NCBI GenBank assembly: GCA_016234405.1
Contig: JACRCC010000043.1
Span: forward strand, 1-32,928
Reading direction: 5' to 3'
Length of the DNA: 32,928 nt
From: Deltaproteobacteria bacterium
Lineage (GTDB): Bacteria > Desulfobacterota > GWC2-55-46
Part shown: in pieces, positions 23,145 through 31,675 of the stretch
Position numbering within the stretch: the stretch's first letter is position 1
Layout: every line of letters starts with the position of its first letter
Notes under the pieces: model-generated
Told to the model about the DNA's origin: nothing
Seen by the model: the letters and a program-made list of their open reading frames with translations, nothing else
Database searches by the model: none
Translations under genes and position numbers: made by a program

Positions 23145-23903
23145 TTATTTCAACTCGAAGTTCGCGTGAACAATGCCCTTTGCGGGCACCACCACCTCCT
23201 TTGTCAGTAGTATCGGCTTGTCATAAAGAGGCCTGCCGTCATCATCCAACCCCTTTACCTTCCAACTCTCGTGCCATACCTTGAGGGTATATTTGCCCGG
23301 AGGGACGTTGTCGAGGATGAATGAGCCGGTCTCGTCGGTAACGGCGTGATAGGGATGTTCAAAGACCATCGCGTAGCTCCTCATGTGGGTATGGGAGTCG
23401 CAAGTGATATCAACCTGCCCGGTCTTCCTCACCCTCTTGACTATCACCTGATTTTGCTTAGGCTGTCCGAAGTTGAACATCTGTCTGCCTTCCACGTCCA
23501 TATTCGCGTTATGCAGCACCGTATCCGAATTCGTGGTGGCAAGCTCTGTCCCCTTTACCATCGTGATTACATGCGGCGTAAAAGCGCATTTCTTTTGGTC
23601 CAAGTCGGTCTGCTTCTTCCTGTCTATAGCCTTGCCGGTTTCTATCTTCTCTAAATAACCTATCGCAAACTTTACGCCGTTGTCACGGCCCACGATAATC
23701 GCCTCCGACGCCTTCTCCTTGCCGCAGACATCCTGATTCTTGTTGACCTTGACGGCCGCGAGCTTAGGCGCCGCGCCGATAAACTTCACGTGCCCTATTA
23801 TCTGTCCGCCGTCTTTAACCTCTACTTCGTCATAAGCAAGGGCCGTATTCCCCGTCCAGAGCGCCGCAACGGTTAAGAGCGCTGCGACTGAAAGCCTTTT
23901 CAT
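23145..23903 (-). CDS. Exported cupredoxin-like protein with carboxypeptidase-regulatory-like domain
   Basis: A 252-residue exported protein (signal peptide 1-23). The middle resembles a cupredoxin, with His131 (VLHNANM), Cys168, His171 and Met174 (ITCDSHTHMRSY) forming a likely mononuclear copper site of the CxxHxxM type. Cys60 and Cys106 may form a disulfide. From about residue 183 a small beta-sandwich of the carboxypeptidase-regulatory type follows (VTDETGSFILDNVPPGKYTL). Similar proteins are often found beside periplasmic cytochromes and multicopper oxidases, so electron transfer is a fair inference. The ATG at 23903 follows GGAGGA at a 12-base distance; upstream codons lack a signal peptide. 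It lies 44 bases before the multicopper oxidase gene. Confidence 0.82.
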   Translation of the reverse strand: MKRLSVAALLTVAALWTGNTALAYDEVEVKDGGQIIGHVKFIGAAPKLAAVKVNKNQDVCGKEKASEAIIVGRDNGVKFAIGYLEKIETGKAIDRKKQTDLDQKKCAFTPHVITMVKGTELATTNSDTVLHNANMDVEGRQMFNFGQPKQNQVIVKRVRKTGQVDITCDSHTHMRSYAMVFEHPYHAVTDETGSFILDNVPPGKYTLKVWHESWKVKGLDDDGRPLYDKPILLTKEVVVPAKGIVHANFELK

Positions 23904-23962
23904 TTGATATGATTCCTCCTTTTTGTTTTTAATCCTTGCGCCGATACCGGACATCCCGCATC

Positions 23963-25144
23963 TCACATCCCGAAACGTTTCTTGGCCTCATCCACTATCT
24001 CGTCGGTTATCTCCCTGTGTCCTTTTTCCGAGGCAAAGTCCTCGATGGCCTTTACGGCCATCCCCCTCGCAAAGACCGGTATCTTGTCGAGCCTTGCAAT
24101 CGCCGACGGGGTCCACTCAAGCGTTATCCCGCCTTGAGAGGACTTATCCTCTATTTTGAACTCGCCGCTTGCCACAAAGACGTTTGCGGGCGCAAGTCTC
24201 AACACGTTTTCCGCCGTATTCCCCATCAACGGAATAGCGGCCTTGTGCAGCCCATGACGGCCGACAACCGCAAAGGATGCCTTACGTTCATGCACGGCCT
24301 TTAAAATCTCGTTGAATGACTTGCCGGCAAGAAGCGTGGTCTTTATCTCAACCCCTCTGGCCTTTGCAACCTTATAGGCCGTGTCAAGATGCGCTTGATA
24401 AAGTTTAGCAAGCCCCTTGTCTATAATCTCATCATGGAGTTTTTCCTGCTCCTTGAACTTAAAAACCTTCGCGGCCTCCTCGGAGAGAGCGCCCGCGATA
24501 TTTCTGAAGGCGACCTGATGAAAATACGGGTCAAAGGCGGCCACGGCCTCCACCTCTCCGCCGAAGACCTTTTTGAGACCTATCGCCGCCATCAGGGCAG
24601 CGTATGAACACGGACTGCCGTCTATCCCAACGAGGATCCTGTCGTCAAATGAAGGCGTTTTAAGGACGAGCATATCCGCGCTTATATGCCTTGCCACGCG
24701 CTCGCATACGCCGCCAAGGAGGCTTGATTCGACGGTTCCCATGCCAAGCCCGCCCATGACAACTAGGCCGTAGCCGCCTTCAGTTGCCTCCGCTATAAGC
24801 TCAGAATAATTCTTGCCTTCCCTGTTTTTTCTCTTGATATTACCTGTGCCCTTAGCGGCCGCGAGCGCCTCGAACTTGTCAAGGTAAGAATCCGATATTA
24901 TGCCCAATCCCTTCGCTATCAAGCTCTCATGTATCGTCCGCTGCCGCGCAAGCACGGCCTCGGACTGGTATTCCTGAGGCAGCCCTGTCTCCATATCCAT
25001 GAAGCGCGACTCGTGTAATTTGGCCGCATAGACGTGGCACCCCGTTATCTCGGACATGAAGACGCCGCCTATGGCCAAAGCGGCCTCGGCGCCCCAGTCC
25101 GAGTACTTCGAGTTATCGAGGGCAGTTAATATCTTTCCGAACAT
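23963..25144 (-). CDS. Tandem universal stress protein with C-terminal PCP_red domain
   Basis: A 393-residue cytoplasmic protein. Two universal-stress-protein domains follow each other (about 1-163 and 166-326). Each starts with a typical strand (KILTALDNSKYSDWGAEAAL; RILVGIDGSPCSYAALMAA) and has a nucleotide-binding type loop (VMGGLGMGTVESSLLGG; VVGRHGLHKAAIPLMGNTAE). Residues about 339-393 (LEWTPSAIARLDKIPVFARG...EITDEIVDEAKKRFG) match the PCP_red domain seen also at the end of the radical-SAM protein at 10870. It sits between the second cytochrome module and the copper proteins, 16 bases behind the cytochrome gene, so it is cotranscribed. A sensor or regulator role is inferred only from the domains. 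Confidence 0.88.
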   Translation of the reverse strand: MFGKILTALDNSKYSDWGAEAALAIGGVFMSEITGCHVYAAKLHESRFMDMETGLPQEYQSEAVLARQRTIHESLIAKGLGIISDSYLDKFEALAAAKGTGNIKRKNREGKNYSELIAEATEGGYGLVVMGGLGMGTVESSLLGGVCERVARHISADMLVLKTPSFDDRILVGIDGSPCSYAALMAAIGLKKVFGGEVEAVAAFDPYFHQVAFRNIAGALSEEAAKVFKFKEQEKLHDEIIDKGLAKLYQAHLDTAYKVAKARGVEIKTTLLAGKSFNEILKAVHERKASFAVVGRHGLHKAAIPLMGNTAENVLRLAPANVFVASGEFKIEDKSSQGGITLEWTPSAIARLDKIPVFARGMAVKAIEDFASEKGHREITDEIVDEAKKRFGM

Positions 25145-25160
25145 AATCGCACCCGTCCTT

Positions 25161-26768
25161 TCATTTCTTTCTTTTTCGGAGGATAAACCAGTACTCGCCG
25201 AACCCGGTCAAGGCAATGCCCATGAAGGCGTAGATATAAACCCATGCCGGCGTTCCTGTTTCGAGGAAAACATAGTGCCATGAAGACAGGCTCATGATAA
25301 GCCCGTGCTCGCCGTTAGACCCGTCCCACGCATTGAGCGCAAACGGTATGAATTGGCCTTTTTCGAACTGGATATCGTTCTTATCCTTCGTAGAGAGCGG
25401 CCTTTTCATCACGACCCGCCAGCGTCCGTCCTTCCATGCGGACTTGGACAAAACCTGCCGCTCTTCGGGGGCCTCGGCCTTTAGCGGCTGATTGAACCCC
25501 CTGGCCACTGCCTCCTCCACGCCGGGTTTTCCCTGCGCCGCCAAGTCGGCATTCCAGACCCAGAGGTTTACGGGGTTGCTTGAATCGCCCCTGAAAAATG
25601 ACGGCTTTTTCGCCCCGCCCGATACGGTAACGGGGAACTGCAACGCTATCGAGTCCCTGAAGTTGCCGGGCTTTCTCGGAATATCCTCCCAGCTTAGATA
25701 GCCCTTGTAAGCCGGAGGAACATTGTATTCCAATTCCTGCTTATGCAGGGTGTCCTCGAACCTGTCGCTCCACTCCATGAGAAAGGCAATCTCAGTGGGG
25801 TTATAAACGGCCTTTATCCCAACGAGTTCAACCGAAGGGTTCTCCCATCTGGGATTCGCTATGACCTGCCCCGCAAGGCTCACGTCAATGCCTTCCGTTG
25901 AATTCCATAACGGCGCGTCCACGGTGAACGGCAGGTCGCCGCTTACAAACTTTGCCTTGAGCACGGAGGCGCTCAAGACCTCTTTTTTCTGGAGCGAGAC
26001 CACGTAATTCGCCAAGTGCCATCTTTCTTCATCTTTTAACGAATCTGCGAACGAGGGCATCGGAGTGCCGTTAAGTCCCGTGTTGAATCTCATGTAAATA
26101 TCGTCGGCGGCATTGCCGGCCTTGTACCTCCAGCCTTTCGTAAGGTCAAAGGGAAGGATGGGGTCTTTCCTGAACTTGTCCTTGAGCTTGGGCGCGTTTG
26201 GACCATTTCCCGTGCCGCTCTCGCCGTGACACTCCCAACATTTCATTTCCCCGAATATCTTACGGCCTTTCTCTATGCTCTCGGACGACGATTGTATCTT
26301 GGGGGCGGTCTTCACCACCTGCTTATAAGGGTCTGAATCCGGTTCAGTGAACCCCTTGAAAAAGGTCTTGATGTAATATATTACCTGCCATCTCTGCTCC
26401 TCCGTGAGGCCGTTCTTGCCGCTTTCTCCGCCAAACGTCTGCATCGCGGTCCCGGGGATGCCTCTGCTTATAGTTCTAAAGAGGTCCTCGTCGGTCGGAA
26501 GCTCGCCGCTTTGGGTGGTGCGGAATTTATAAAGCCCAAGCGTGAAGTCCCTCGGCCTCGGCATAAGCTGATAAGCCGCAGGGCCGTCGCCGTCGCCAAG
26601 CAGGCCATGACAGAAGCTGCACCTCTTGAAATATACCGCCTTACCCTTTTCAAGCATCTCAGGGGTCGCCGACGGTTTTGCCTTTGACGGCAGGTCCGAG
26701 GCAGCCGCTGCGCTTGCCAGCGCCGTAAAAAGCAATATCGTTGTCAACGCCTTCACGATTTCCTTCAT
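25161..26768 (-). CDS. Dihaem cytochrome c with ethylbenzene-dehydrogenase-gamma-like domain (module 2)
   Basis: A 535-residue exported protein with the same architecture as 12497-14053: signal peptide (1-23), two haem sites CSFCH (50-54) and CWECH (177-181), an ethylbenzene-dehydrogenase-gamma-like domain (about 270-505) and a C-terminal anchor helix (about 508-529) with the basic end RKRKK. The likely haem-b lysine is present (Lys455, WRVVMKRPL), but the methionine seen in the module 1 protein is arginine here (Arg393, FFRGDSSNPVNLW). Haem b may be absent or held differently. It is the last gene of module 2 and is followed by the stress-protein gene after 16 bases. Confidence 0.88.
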   Translation of the reverse strand: MKEIVKALTTILLFTALASAAAASDLPSKAKPSATPEMLEKGKAVYFKRCSFCHGLLGDGDGPAAYQLMPRPRDFTLGLYKFRTTQSGELPTDEDLFRTISRGIPGTAMQTFGGESGKNGLTEEQRWQVIYYIKTFFKGFTEPDSDPYKQVVKTAPKIQSSSESIEKGRKIFGEMKCWECHGESGTGNGPNAPKLKDKFRKDPILPFDLTKGWRYKAGNAADDIYMRFNTGLNGTPMPSFADSLKDEERWHLANYVVSLQKKEVLSASVLKAKFVSGDLPFTVDAPLWNSTEGIDVSLAGQVIANPRWENPSVELVGIKAVYNPTEIAFLMEWSDRFEDTLHKQELEYNVPPAYKGYLSWEDIPRKPGNFRDSIALQFPVTVSGGAKKPSFFRGDSSNPVNLWVWNADLAAQGKPGVEEAVARGFNQPLKAEAPEERQVLSKSAWKDGRWRVVMKRPLSTKDKNDIQFEKGQFIPFALNAWDGSNGEHGLIMSLSSWHYVFLETGTPAWVYIYAFMGIALTGFGEYWFILRKRKK

Positions 26769-26796
26769 CCTTAAATCACCTAAGTCTGCTTTTTTT

Positions 26797-26825
26797 GCCG
26801 GACAAAAAATCCCTTGTCTGCCGGC
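26797..26825. repeat. Imperfect hairpin between two cytochrome genes
   Basis: GCCGGACAA (26797-26805) pairs with TTGTC-TG-CCGGC (26814-26825), leaving a two-base bulge. On the transcribed minus strand it is followed by A's, not T's, so it is not a terminator; it may influence mRNA stability between the two genes. Confidence 0.5.
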
Positions 26826-26837
26826 CTTTTCGCGTCG

Positions 26838-27908
26838 TTAATGTTTCTCCGGCATCCTTGGGGTCTTTTGCGCCATGTCGTACTCGGCAAACATTATCTT
26901 CCACCTCTCGTCTTCCGTGAGGCTCTGATTCCATGCGGGCATGGCGGAATCCCACGGGGTCGCTTCGATAGGCAGGCCCACGCCGCCCGTTGAAATCCTC
27001 CAGAAGGTGTAGCCCTCCACGATAGTCTCGATCGTGCCGTTGTCCGTGAAGTTTATGGGTCTCAGTTTGAAACCGTCGGCCATCGGGCCGTCCCCTGATA
27101 CGCTGTCGCCGTGGCACGGGCGGCAGTTCATGGCATAAAGCGCGCGGCCCTCAAAGAGATTTTTCTCCATGAGCGCGGCCTTTGCAATTTCTTTGCTTAC
27201 GTTCCCCGACTTAAGCCCGCTCAAAAATTTTACCATCTGCTCCGACGGGATAAAACCAAGGGCATGGCTCTCCGGGTTGGCCTCCTTCCACTTGGCAACG
27301 TCCGGACCAACCTGTGAGACGAATTCAACATGGCCGGACTTGGCCTCTTCTATGAATGCGTTTACGTTTGCGTCCTCAGGATTTGCGAACGGGTTTTTCA
27401 AGTCCTCCATCTTTTTCGGGAAGTTCGACGAAGGGTGCTGTATCCTCAATGATAGAGGGGCGAGGACATTAGGAGACCAGTGGTCGTAGACCAGCCATCC
27501 GACCAACAAGGGGATTATGACGAGCGCCGCGCCCCTTGGCAGCGTCCCGTAAGAGCCGTCGAAAAATGCCTTTACCGGCCTTGTGAAATCACTAAACCTC
27601 TCGTCCGAAAAGGTAACGTAGAGGGCCATCGCCGCAGCCGCGAGCGCCATATAAAAAAGCATAAGCGTGCCCGGGACGGGAAGCGCAAACGGCATCCCGG
27701 TAATCCGCCTTGACGCAAACGGGATGAGCCATTTAACCGCTCCGTAGATGACGGCCATTGATATGCAGATGCCCCAAAAAAAACCCGGCTTCTTGGATGC
27801 GGCGGCGGGGGCGGAAGGGTCCGCCGCCCCGCGCCCCGCGCCTCGGTTCACGGCCTCTTTAAGCATCTTGACGACCGACGGTAATATTCCTTTTTTTCCC
27901 TCGCCCAT
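26838..27908 (-). CDS. Three-helix membrane protein with one c-type haem (module 2)
   Basis: A 356-residue counterpart of 14058-14858. An extra N-terminal cytoplasmic stretch rich in Ala, Gly and Pro (about 20-40) precedes three membrane segments (about 43-62, 78-99 and 127-141). The periplasmic part has one haem site, CRPCH (262-266), and the shared TFWRISTGGVGLPIEATPW and SAMPAWNQSLTEDERW segments. It is about 90 residues longer than its module 1 paralogue, mostly at the N-terminus and between helix three and the haem. Its ATG overlaps the stop of the preceding gene (TGATG) with GGAGG before it. Confidence 0.88.
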   Translation of the reverse strand: MGEGKKGILPSVVKMLKEAVNRGAGRGAADPSAPAAASKKPGFFWGICISMAVIYGAVKWLIPFASRRITGMPFALPVPGTLMLFYMALAAAAMALYVTFSDERFSDFTRPVKAFFDGSYGTLPRGAALVIIPLLVGWLVYDHWSPNVLAPLSLRIQHPSSNFPKKMEDLKNPFANPEDANVNAFIEEAKSGHVEFVSQVGPDVAKWKEANPESHALGFIPSEQMVKFLSGLKSGNVSKEIAKAALMEKNLFEGRALYAMNCRPCHGDSVSGDGPMADGFKLRPINFTDNGTIETIVEGYTFWRISTGGVGLPIEATPWDSAMPAWNQSLTEDERWKIMFAEYDMAQKTPRMPEKH

Positions 27909-28915
27909 CACTTCGCCTCCCCCTTTTGCAGCAGCAGGAACGCGAGGATATCCTGATAATCCTTCACGGTCATCGCCTCAATGAGGTCTTCCGGCATAAC
28001 GCTTTTGTTCTTGTCCATTACCAGCTCTTTCATTTCTGATTTCAGGACGCGCGCCTTGACGTCCGCGTTTATGCCTATCTCAACCGATTCGGCGTCCTCG
28101 GATATTTTTACGCCCGATATCTTCCTTCCGTCGTTGTCGAACTTCTCCTTGCCGTCTTTGCCGATTACGGTATAGGTTTCGTACCCCGGCGTAAATGACG
28201 CCGCAGGCTGCAATATGGCCTCTGATATGGGTTTGACCCCTTTAAGCCCTATCGCGCTCAGGTCCGGGCCGAGGGCCTTGCCCTTGCCCTTGAGCGTATG
28301 GCAGCCCGCGCAATTCAACCCCTCGAAAAAAACCTTCTCGCCGTTGCCGGGGTCTCCGCCGCCGGCGGCGGACGCCGCGGCGATCCTGTCATAGAATTTC
28401 TTCGCTATCTCCGACGGGTTTTTGATGATATTAATATCCACGTCGCCGCCCTGGCTCTGCAGATACGAGATGACGGCCTTTATTTCACCGAGGCTCAACG
28501 ATATCGGCGGCGCGTAGACGATGGCCATTTCGTTCTTGTATCCGTCCACCACGTAGGCGCTGGGGTTTGCGAGACTCTCCGTAAGATAATCCGTTGCGGT
28601 ATACGGCAACCCCGTGGCCTTCTCGCGGGCATGCGCTCTCTCCACCGCCCTCTGGCCTATCGGAAGCGGAAATTTTTCGCCGAATTGACCGAGGTTAGGG
28701 CACCGGACGGCGCTGCCCTTGTCGCCGATGCTGTGGCACGTAAAGCACCTGCCCTTGCCCCAGAATATCGTCTCCCCGCCTTCAGGACTGATATCCACGG
28801 GCCCGCCTGCCGTCTTTTCTCCTCCCGTCAGGTTCGTCACTGCGTTGCCGATCCAAAGGAACGCCGCCAAAATGACTACAAGGAGAATAAATACCTTCCC
28901 GACAACGCTGTGCAT
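27908..28915 (-). CDS. Membrane-anchored dihaem cytochrome c (module 2)
   Basis: A 335-residue protein with one N-terminal membrane helix and two cytochrome c domains, haem sites CFTCH and CAGCH (about residues 57-61 and 202-206). The second is followed by KGKGKALGPDLSAIG, and the domain has an extra beta-rich insertion of about 50 residues (YTVIGKDGKEKFDNDGRKIS onward) before VMPEDLIEAM, reminiscent of haem-binding domains in planctomycete-type cytochromes. It is the counterpart of 14870-15685. Two ATGs stand in tandem; the second (28915) has the better distance to GGAGG. The stop overlaps the next gene. Confidence 0.9.
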   Translation of the reverse strand: MHSVVGKVFILLVVILAAFLWIGNAVTNLTGGEKTAGGPVDISPEGGETIFWGKGRCFTCHSIGDKGSAVRCPNLGQFGEKFPLPIGQRAVERAHAREKATGLPYTATDYLTESLANPSAYVVDGYKNEMAIVYAPPISLSLGEIKAVISYLQSQGGDVDINIIKNPSEIAKKFYDRIAAASAAGGGDPGNGEKVFFEGLNCAGCHTLKGKGKALGPDLSAIGLKGVKPISEAILQPAASFTPGYETYTVIGKDGKEKFDNDGRKISGVKISEDAESVEIGINADVKARVLKSEMKELVMDKNKSVMPEDLIEAMTVKDYQDILAFLLLQKGEAK

Positions 28916-28938
28916 CATGCCCTCCGTTCAATATCTGC

Positions 28939-29093
28939 ATCTCAGGGCTTAGATTAGCAATTCCTTTTCCCCCCTCCCCCCTCGCGGGGGAGATGGGTAA
29001 CGGATGTAAAGACATGCTAAGGCATGTCTTTACGGGAGGGGGCAGCCCTGAGATAACCTTTAACCCTGATAAACTCAGACCTAAAGGTCTGAG
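28939..29093. repeat. Nested inverted repeats between CydA-like gene and cytochrome gene
   Basis: The 175-base gap of module 2 is built of stems. ATCTCAGGGCT (28939-28949) is mirrored by AGCCCTGAGAT (29044-29054). Inside lie CTCCCCC/GGGGGAG around 28975-28992 and a perfect 12-bp stem GTAAAGACATGC-TAAG-GCATGTCTTTAC (29006-29033). Separately, CTCAGACCTAAAGGTCTGAG (29074-29093) is a perfect hairpin that ends at the CydA-like stop codon. Such a block would protect or end the upstream transcript and may set different levels of the CydA-like protein and the cytochromes. Confidence 0.8.
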
Positions 29094-31295
29094 CTACATT
29101 TCACCCTTCTTTTCTTCGGGCTTCTCGGCGGACGAAGCCTTGCCTTTGGCCGCGGCAAGCCCGCCGAGCCAAAACATGAAGGCCACTCCCGCAAGAAAAA
29201 CTAACACCGAAAGACCTACCATCTGCGTCATCGTAAAATTGCTCGGCGTGAACGACCACGACGACGTGTCCCTCATCACGCCGAATATGTGCCAGTCGCT
29301 CCTAAGCCCGGACCTTATGAAACCCATAAGCCCCATGTTCATGGTTATGATTATCGTTAAAAGCAAGAGCGCGTACTGGCTCCGCGTCGTCATCTTTCCC
29401 CATTTGAGTTCCCCTATGACCTTGGCGCCCCTAAAGAGAAAAACGTCAATCGCGGTAACGAGGATGAGACAGCTTATGAGCTGAAGGAACTGGGATACGG
29501 CAATATTCCGGAGAAACGGCGACGCCTTTTCCATGACCACAAAACCGTAGACGCCGAGGAAGAGCACGACGTTGAACGCCGTGATTGCGAGGTATAGACC
29601 CTGCGCCAAAACCCCGCGGTCTTTCAACGCTAGGATAACGGCCGCGACGGCCGCGGCGCACTCAAAGGTCAGCAGATAGCCTACAATCCTAAAGTAATAC
29701 GCGCGGTCCGCGGGCAGATCCATGGCCGCAGGATTAAGCCCCAACAGATAGACCGCATACTGGCCGACTAATATCACGGCGACAGCGCCCGCGAGGGTAA
29801 TGACTATCTTAGGCGCCCTTCCCTGCGCGCTTACCGGTACCCTCTCCCCTTTATTCCCCCTCCTGTACAGGAGGAAACTTACGAACGTGGAGAGTATTAT
29901 AAGATTCACGACCGCGTTTTTTGCGGGCATAAGCCCGAGAAATTTCAGCGTTGGGTGATACTGGCTCCCTCCCATCTGCGAGACCTCGGCGCCGCTTAAA
30001 GGCAGGTTGTGCGGCGTGAGCCAGACGGCGAATGATATGACGATTGCAGCGAGGATGAACTTGATGTATTTGTAATACCTCTCTGAGCCGGGTATCCTTG
30101 TCATTCCGCTCCAGAGATAATAGTTGCTTATCAAAAAGAGCGAACCTACGAGCATGGCCTGTATGATGAACGTCCACGAGAAATCCCCGCCCATCATGTT
30201 GTTGCCCATGACCGCGCTCGTGGAGTAAATCTCTCTGCCCAAATAGTAACCCGCAAAAGGCAGCGGGATAAGCCCGGCAATGGCCACAAAGTTGCTAATA
30301 TACCCCATCCAATCGTAGTGCGCCTTATCTTCCGGCGTCTTTGCGCCAATGAACTTGACGGCCGCATACGACCCGGCCACCAACCCGCCGAAGGCGAGGT
30401 TGCCGAGCATCCTGTGGATAGCCATCGGGCTTGCAAGGATATTTTCAAAGGCCTGCCATGACGTGCCTGTAATGTCTCCCTTTTCACTCACCCCGGCTGG
30501 ACCCATCATGAACCCCGCCCACGAGTTCGCCATCTGCATGATGGCAGTTCCGAAAATATTCAAGAGTATGCCGATGAATATGTGCGCGCTCTTCCTGTCC
30601 TTTATTATCAAGAGGCCGCCGCCGAGCGGCAGAAAATAGAGGAGCGTCATAAATATCCGCGTGTCGCCCCGCATCTTAGGGCCGATGCCTCCTAAGAAAA
30701 ATATGACGCCGATGAGGAGCACTGCGGCGCCCAACGCCCTAAGGACCCACCGCACCCCCTGAGGGAAAGGCTCTCCCCCCTTCAACCAACCCCATCCGTA
30801 ATAGTAAAGGTAGAGACAAAAGGTCTCGCCGAAAAAAAGTAAGGCGTAGACGAACATGACGTTCTTGAAAATGCCCGCCATATACCCCATAAACGTGGGA
30901 TAGAGCGTGAAAAGCGCGAAGGCAAGAAGCCCGCCGAAGGCCGCGGTTGTGGCGTAGGCCACGCTCAAGAGGGACGTGAACTCATAGGCCACCTTGTCGA
31001 ACTTAACGTCTTTGTTCTTCCATCCGACTACCTCAATGAGGACCGCAAAGAGCGGAACGCCCAGAACGAACGCCCCGAAAAAAAGATGCATCTGCGCCAA
31101 AAACCAGACAACCTTCCTCGAATCAAGCCCCGCAACCTGCCGGTACTCGTTAGGCTCAAGGGCATAGGCGGCGGTGGACGCCAAGAGAATAAACAGCGCG
31201 GTTAAGAACGGTCCCCACGTTCCGAGCGAAACGAAAAATCTGCTTCTTAATGATTTGTGCATCCACGCCGTTATAAGATTACAGGTATACTTCAT
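29094..31295 (-). CDS. Divergent cytochrome bd-like oxidase subunit (CydA-like), module 2
   Basis: A 733-residue integral membrane protein, paralogous to the module 1 protein but about 100 residues longer, with extra hydrophobic segments around 185-235 and 505-580. Shared key positions: His70 (AQMHLFFGAF), Glu157 (LFFGETFCLYLYYYGW), His294 (AIHRMLGNLAFGG), Glu355 (PLPFAGYYLGREIY) and the PHNL segment near 428-431. The quinol-site GRQPW motif is missing here too, and there is no CydB. By analogy it is a membrane oxidase or redox subunit served by the cytochromes that follow. GAGGTG stands eight bases before the ATG at 31295; an upstream TTG is less likely. The gene for an Rrf2 regulator lies upstream on the same strand. 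Confidence 0.85.
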   Translation of the reverse strand: MKYTCNLITAWMHKSLRSRFFVSLGTWGPFLTALFILLASTAAYALEPNEYRQVAGLDSRKVVWFLAQMHLFFGAFVLGVPLFAVLIEVVGWKNKDVKFDKVAYEFTSLLSVAYATTAAFGGLLAFALFTLYPTFMGYMAGIFKNVMFVYALLFFGETFCLYLYYYGWGWLKGGEPFPQGVRWVLRALGAAVLLIGVIFFLGGIGPKMRGDTRIFMTLLYFLPLGGGLLIIKDRKSAHIFIGILLNIFGTAIMQMANSWAGFMMGPAGVSEKGDITGTSWQAFENILASPMAIHRMLGNLAFGGLVAGSYAAVKFIGAKTPEDKAHYDWMGYISNFVAIAGLIPLPFAGYYLGREIYSTSAVMGNNMMGGDFSWTFIIQAMLVGSLFLISNYYLWSGMTRIPGSERYYKYIKFILAAIVISFAVWLTPHNLPLSGAEVSQMGGSQYHPTLKFLGLMPAKNAVVNLIILSTFVSFLLYRRGNKGERVPVSAQGRAPKIVITLAGAVAVILVGQYAVYLLGLNPAAMDLPADRAYYFRIVGYLLTFECAAAVAAVILALKDRGVLAQGLYLAITAFNVVLFLGVYGFVVMEKASPFLRNIAVSQFLQLISCLILVTAIDVFLFRGAKVIGELKWGKMTTRSQYALLLLTIIITMNMGLMGFIRSGLRSDWHIFGVMRDTSSWSFTPSNFTMTQMVGLSVLVFLAGVAFMFWLGGLAAAKGKASSAEKPEEKKGEM

Positions 31296-31584
31296 CTCTG
31301 TCTCACCTCTATATTTCAACCCTCATAAAACAGCGCGGGCGCGGGTGCGGTTCTTGAATAAAATGACGTGTAAATATCCTTAACCGTGATGACGATGGAC
31401 AACCGCGCGCCTGCCCGACCGAAAGCAAAACAAAAAAACCTAATCTTCCGTCGTTCCCATGCCGAACTCGTTGGAACGATAATCGTCCCATCCACGCTGC
31501 CACGCCGCACAACCTAAATCAAAACAAAAAAGACCTTAATAGCATTATTTGGCGGCAAAAAAACGCCTTTTTGGAACAGACGCA

Positions 31585-31624
31585 GCGGGTTCAAGTTTGC
31601 AACCTGAATCTTTTATTTCGTAAT
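31585..31624. repeat. Dispersed 40-bp repeat, copy 2
   Basis: Starts GCGGGTTCAAGTTTGCAACC and ends TTTCGTAAT. It matches 17898-17937 over all 40 bases with about five differences and no gap. Both copies have the same orientation relative to the CydA-like gene downstream of them. Confidence 0.8.
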
Positions 31625-31675
31625 TGAAAAGACTGCGGCATTTTTCAACATAAGGAAACGTCCATATACTTCAGT

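Noticed and set aside
26797-26825. Terminator between the cytochrome genes of module 2
   Set aside because: On the transcribed strand the stem is followed by A's, and the genes around it look cotranscribed.
28298-28957. Plus-strand open frame of 219 codons within the dihaem cytochrome gene
   Set aside because: Antisense to CxxCH-coding sequence with no protein-like features.
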